DNA of 64,000 bases, taken from Dalbergia cochinchinensis. Taxonomy: Eukaryota; Streptophyta; Magnoliopsida; Fabales; Fabaceae. The stretch spans positions 30,863,881 through 30,927,880 of the forward strand of contig CM062369.1 of the NCBI GenBank assembly GCA_031216125.1. Reading direction: 5' to 3'. Under the pieces are notes generated by a model. It was not told the DNA's origin, did not search any database, and saw only the letters and a program-made list of their open reading frames with translations. The position numbers and the translations under genes are program-made. Of this stretch, positions 60,594 through 64,000 are shown in pieces; position 1 is the stretch's first letter, and each line of letters opens with the position of its first letter.

Positions 60594-60623
60594 GGTACGA
60601 ATTTTGAGGACGAAATTCTTTTT

Positions 60624-60634
60624 AAGGAGGGGAG
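60624..60634 (+). other. Polypurine tract of H
   Basis: AAGGAGGGGAG four bases before the LTR start TGTAATGCCCCG. It follows TTGAGGACGAAATTCTTTTT, the stretch that precedes the polypurine tract in many plant Tekay/Del elements. Confidence 0.85.
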
Positions 60635-60637
60635 TAA

Positions 60638-62499
60638 TGTAATGCCCCGATTTTCTGTCCGAGTGGAAAATGACCGAAATGCCCCTGAGGTCACTTTCGG
60701 CCTAGAATTCGAGGATGGCCGACTCAGCAGTACTCGAAGGGCCAACTCAATGTTTGAAGGGGATTGAATGGCCTGCGAATGTTTCCGGAAGCGAAAATCT
60801 CATTTTATGTAGTTTCGGGTCAAAATGAATAAAATACCCCTGTAGCGTTTTACGCGGGTAAAGGTGTCGTTTGAGCCCGGAACTTTCCCTAGAGGTTTAA
60901 AACCATGTTAATACATATTTCAAAACATCTGTTTAAGTCCCGGTGGTCCCGAGTAGTTTTAGTGCAAAATTATGATTTTGCCCCTAGAATAGTATTTTTG
61001 AGCTTAATGATGTAATTAAGCAAACCTAAGCAATATTAGGCTCTAAACGAAGATTAATTAATTTCCCTAATTAACCTAGAGTCAAAATAAATTATTAAAG
61101 TTAATTAGAACCTAAAATTGCTTAGATTAAACTTAAATCCCTTTTTAGAACTCAAGATTCCTAGTCTTGGAATCTTAAATAGTGTTTTCTCTCTCCAATT
61201 TCTTCAATCAAGGAATTGTGTCTAGAATTGTTTATACACTAAAATGAATTTATAACTCACTAATGATGCAAGCACACTCTCTAATTATGTCTTACCAACA
61301 TTAATTACCCATTTCCTCACCTAAACACTTTCTTACAAATTCCTAATCTTAATCCTAATCAAAGATACACCTAAACACAACTCTAAACCACAATTAAAAT
61401 GCAAGAAACTCTCCCCCATGGCTGATGCACATTCGGCCATCTCTCTCCTTTTACCTCACATGTTGAATTGTTTCTTACTCAAAGAACCATGCTTGAGGCC
61501 ATACCTTGAACCATACCTCACCATACTTTGAACCATACCTCACCATGCCTCAAGACCACATTATCTCACCTCATGGAACTCATGGGTTCCCTCCCCATCT
61601 GATGGCCGAAGCCTTCCTCTCCATGTGCACCTTTTATTTGTTTTATTTCTCTATAAATAGCTTGCTTGGGTGAACTTGTATCATTTTGGGTTCATTTGCA
61701 AAGTGTAAGTTTTCAAAGAAACACTTCAAAGCTTCCTTTTCTCTCAAGTTCAAGCCTTCAAAGTTCTTCATCTTCTTCTTCCATCTTCAAGAGCATCACA
61801 CCAAGTAGGGTTTTTCTTTCAAGTACTTCTTTCTTTAAAGTTCTTGTTCTAGCTTTATGTTCATAGTTTCTCTTGATTCTTTTTAGAACTTCTTTTCTTC
61901 TCCTTTTTCTTTCTCATTTTCGGCCATGGGCCTTGAAGTTCAAAGAAATGAGAGCTTGATGATGAGAGTTTCATGATGATGTTCATCACTTGAAACAAAC
62001 TCTAGAGCTTGATCTTTGTTCTTGAGCAAAAATGTTTCTAGTTCTTCCTTTCTTGAACTCTTGAGAACTTTAGCTTTGATGGTGTTTTATGAACTCAATG
62101 ATGAGGACTCATGGTGTTGGTGTTAATATATCACCAAGATCATGGACTCTAGAGTTTCAAATATTCCTTTTCTTGCCTAGAATGTTTCGGCCATTTCCTT
62201 TTCTTCTACATGTTCAATGTTTTGATTTTCTAAAAATGTTGTCTTGAGTTCTAGGAACTCTAAGCTTCACTTAACCTTGGTTGGATGAGTTTGGGTTGAG
62301 GATTGAGTCCCTTTAAAGTCTTGTTAAGGGCTCTAGAAAGATAAAATGAACTTGCATAATTTATTTTATGCTTGCATTTATATTTACATTCTTGCTATGC
62401 ACCTTTACTTTCAAGCTATCACCTAAGAACATAAAGATTAAAATGGAACTTGCATCATCACTTAATTTAATTCTCAAACCCTTTCTATTTCGGCCTTAA
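60638..62499 (+). repeat. 3' LTR of H (first 1.86 kb, then interrupted)
   Basis: Starts TGTAATGCCCCGATTTTCTG. It is collinear with the first part of F2 and F1: AATGACCGAAATGCCCCTGA, AACCTAAGCAATATTAGGCTC, then a TATA box at 61652-61660 and a pyrimidine-rich leader. Base changes against F2 are much more numerous than between F1 and F2, so H belongs to another subfamily. The remaining 2.5 kb or so should lie beyond insert I, outside the window. Confidence 0.8.
61652..61660 (+). promoter_or_regulatory. TATA box of the H 3' LTR
   Basis: TATAAATAG then CTTGCTTGGG, aligned with the F1 and F2 promoters. Confidence 0.7.
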
Positions 62500-62898
62500 T
62501 GTAACATCCTAATCTTTAACCCAATACTCTAGAACATATTTAGGTTAATCATTAGTCTGTTACTTCATAGTTCTCATTTAACTTTGAATTACTTAGCGGA
62601 AAATACGGGTAACTTTTTTTTGAAAAACAAAGTGAGAGCCGCGTGATGCGATATAACTTGCAACGGACAAAACATACATCTCATAACGTCATAGCATAAA
62701 GCATAGAAGGGCACATCATGAGAGACACTGAATAACATCTCATATATAATTATAATTTGCCCCCTTATAAGCGTGGGACTTGATTTGGTACATGGAAGTA
62801 CATGAAAGAAAATACAACATAAACATAAACATAATCTACTCCCCTACCCGAGTGCAACTAATAGGATGACCTTTAAACAAAAGAAGGTTCATCCCCAT

Positions 62899-63126
62899 CT
62901 AAGTGGTGTGTGCTCTAACTCGGGGACGTGCGCGCTCGAACACCAGGCTATCGCCAAAAGGTGAGACGGGGGAGATACGATGGGAATGTACAAGGGGAGT
63001 GAAGGGTCGACCCATGAACATGAATACTCTAACTGTGCATCGACCCACAAAATGGTATGATCCGTGGTCCGGGTCATGGTGCACCTCCTATGTCGGCGTG
63101 TCCACGAACATCACGAACGTCGCCAT
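62899..63126 (-). pseudogene. LTR ORF, copy in I (one nonsense codon, short)
   Basis: The start at 63126 gives MATFVMFVDTPT, then TAG where F2 has Trp, then EVHHDPDHGSYHFVGRCTVR, VFMFMGRPFTPLVHSHRISP and GDSLVFERARP. The spacing is identical to F2 through the first 65 or so codons, and differences are largely third-position or conservative, which suggests past selection on the protein. Confidence 0.5.
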
Positions 63127-63527
63127 CTGAAGACGTGACGGAAAGAAGGAGATAGAGGGAGTGAGAATCTTCCTAAAGAATCTCAGTAGGGCCTCCTACT
63201 ACCTAGGTGTCATCATCTACGTCCTCAGGAACCTTGGGTTTATTTATACAAAACGACTGAGCATGTATTAAGTTCATTTTAAACTTAAAAATATATTTTA
63301 GCCAAGGTCCATTCATTTTAGGATGATCTTAATGTCATGAATGCAACATAATAGAAAATGTATGCATGGCACTACCTAATGCACATACCTAAAACATAAC
63401 ATCAAGCATCATCATTCTTGGTGGCATAAAGTGGCAATAGTAACATTCATATGGGACAAAACTTAGTGACATAATCATAATCATGAAACTTCTCTTCCTC
63501 ATGGGCCACCCTAAAAGACAATCGAAC

Positions 63528-63790
63528 TGGGGGTGCTCAGCCGAACCGGTGTTACCCAGAACGTGTCATACATCTAGGTTATGAGCTCATACCTTAACTA
63601 GTCGTCACTAGTTCTTACTTACCATTTAACGATAAGCGTATCATAAATCATAAATCCCGACTATCTGAGTACGGGTTAGGGGGGCAAAACTCTTAGGGGT
63701 GCTCGACCGAACCGGTGTCACCTAAGAGTGTAAAATGGTACCGATGTCACATGAGTTCTATGGAGGTGCTCGGCAGAACCGGTGTCATCC
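63528..63790 (+). repeat. Interspersed 26-bp repeat in I, four copies
   Basis: GGTGCTCAGCCGAACCGGTG (from 63532), GGTGCTCGACCGAACCGGTG (from 63698), a short partial GGTACCGATGTCAC (63737), and GGTGCTCGGCAGAACCGGTG (from 63764). All are followed by TYAYCC/T. Each contains ACCGGT. They are not found in F1, F2 or G. Confidence 0.7.
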
Positions 63791-64000
63791 TAGAGCCCAT
63801 CTTAGTACCTTAATTTTCAAAATCTTTTTAAGCCCCCAAATTTGTCGGAAATTCGGCGGCCCAACGGTCATTACACCGAATTTCCTTCCAAATTTGCTTT
63901 ATGCCACATAAACATATAACCTCATAAATTCCTCATATGAATAACATCATCATCATTAGCATACTTCATGCATCATCATAAAACATCCAAACGCTTACCC

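Larger units (their letters stand above)
55984..62499 (+). mobile_element. H: Tekay/Del-like chromovirus, nearly complete gag-pol and 3' LTR, 5' LTR absent
   Basis: Ty3/gypsy element on the plus strand: gag from 56021, protease, reverse transcriptase, RNase H, integrase and a chromodomain-like tail ending at 60593. A polypurine tract at 60624-60634 leads to the 3' LTR from 60638, which is cut at 62500 by another LTR (I). It is broken by about three nonsense codons in the main frame and a few small frameshifts. No plus-strand LTR lies upstream next to the gag, so it is 5'-truncated or rearranged. It is the only copy in the window with internal sequence of the F/G/I LTR family. Confidence 0.88.
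62500..64000 (-). mobile_element. I: Tekay-like LTR nested in the H 3' LTR, cut by the window edge
   Basis: Its 3' end on the minus strand is GGATGTTACA at 62500; the plus strand reads TGTAACATCCTAATCTTTAA like the ends of F1 and G. The left duplication would be CTTAA (62495-62499); the right one is outside. It contains the LTR ORF at 63126-62899, the ATGAGCTCAT..CTAGTCGTCACTAG block (63577-63611), and four copies of a GGTGCTCGNCCGAACCGGTG repeat. It may be a solo LTR or the 3' LTR of an element whose body lies to the right. Confidence 0.75.

Noticed and set aside
1..64000. CRISPR arrays, bacterial operons, tRNA or rRNA genes
   Set aside because: No regular repeat-spacer pattern and no tRNA or rRNA sequence were seen; tRNA-like matches are only the primer binding sites of the retrotransposons.

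Overview
This is plant nuclear DNA, very probably from a dicot. It is AT-rich, has one normally spliced plant gene with a plant TATA box, and is otherwise packed with plant-type Ty3/gypsy and Ty1/copia elements (Athila-like with a tRNA-Asp primer site, Tekay/Del-like chromovirus, Tat-like, SIRE-like LTRs). There is no bacterial, organellar or CRISPR content. The species cannot be read from the sequence.

Region 1 (1-7400, minus strand) is the only gene that looks intact: a GH3 beta-xylosidase/alpha-L-arabinofuranosidase of the BXL family. Seven exons are visible with every splice phase consistent; about 680 codons are inside the window and the C-terminus runs off the left edge. One intron uses a GC-AG pair. 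Two introns are large (1.7 and 2.7 kb) and carry MITE-like DNA.

Region 2 (9921-41129, plus strand) is one decayed gene of the plant mobile domain (PMD) type, blown apart from a few kb to 31 kb. Its six pieces are separated by five insertions: a SIRE-like solo LTR (target duplication CCAAT), a 17.7-kb Athila-like complex (CTATT), a Tekay-like 4.4-kb solo LTR (CTTGC), a 2.8-kb LTR-like insert (edges unclear), and a 1.3-kb solo LTR (ATAAG). The reading frame continues across the junctions when the inserts are taken out. The Athila-like complex is itself nested: element B (12558-30279) holds element A (13672-21508) inside its 3' LTR, a SIRE-like LTR in its body, and a Harbinger-like DNA element with a CTA duplication in its 5' LTR. 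A and B both keep gag, protease and the integrase C-terminal tail but lack reverse transcriptase, RNase H and the integrase core, so they look like a non-autonomous family.

Region 3 (41400-47600) holds a minus-strand Tat-like pol relic, a full-length solo LTR of the B family (45520-46885), and poorly assignable repeat DNA.

Region 4 (47615-64000) is dominated by one Tekay-like family with very long LTRs: a minus-strand solo LTR (G) with a plus-strand solo LTR (F2, duplication AGATG) inside it, then a nearly complete gag-pol (H, 56021-60593) with a 3' LTR that is interrupted by a further minus-strand LTR (I) running off the right edge. Copies of this LTR (F1, F2, I) share an ORF inside the LTR, beginning MATFV.FVDTPTWE in the best copies, that I do not recognise and that is the best candidate for something undescribed.
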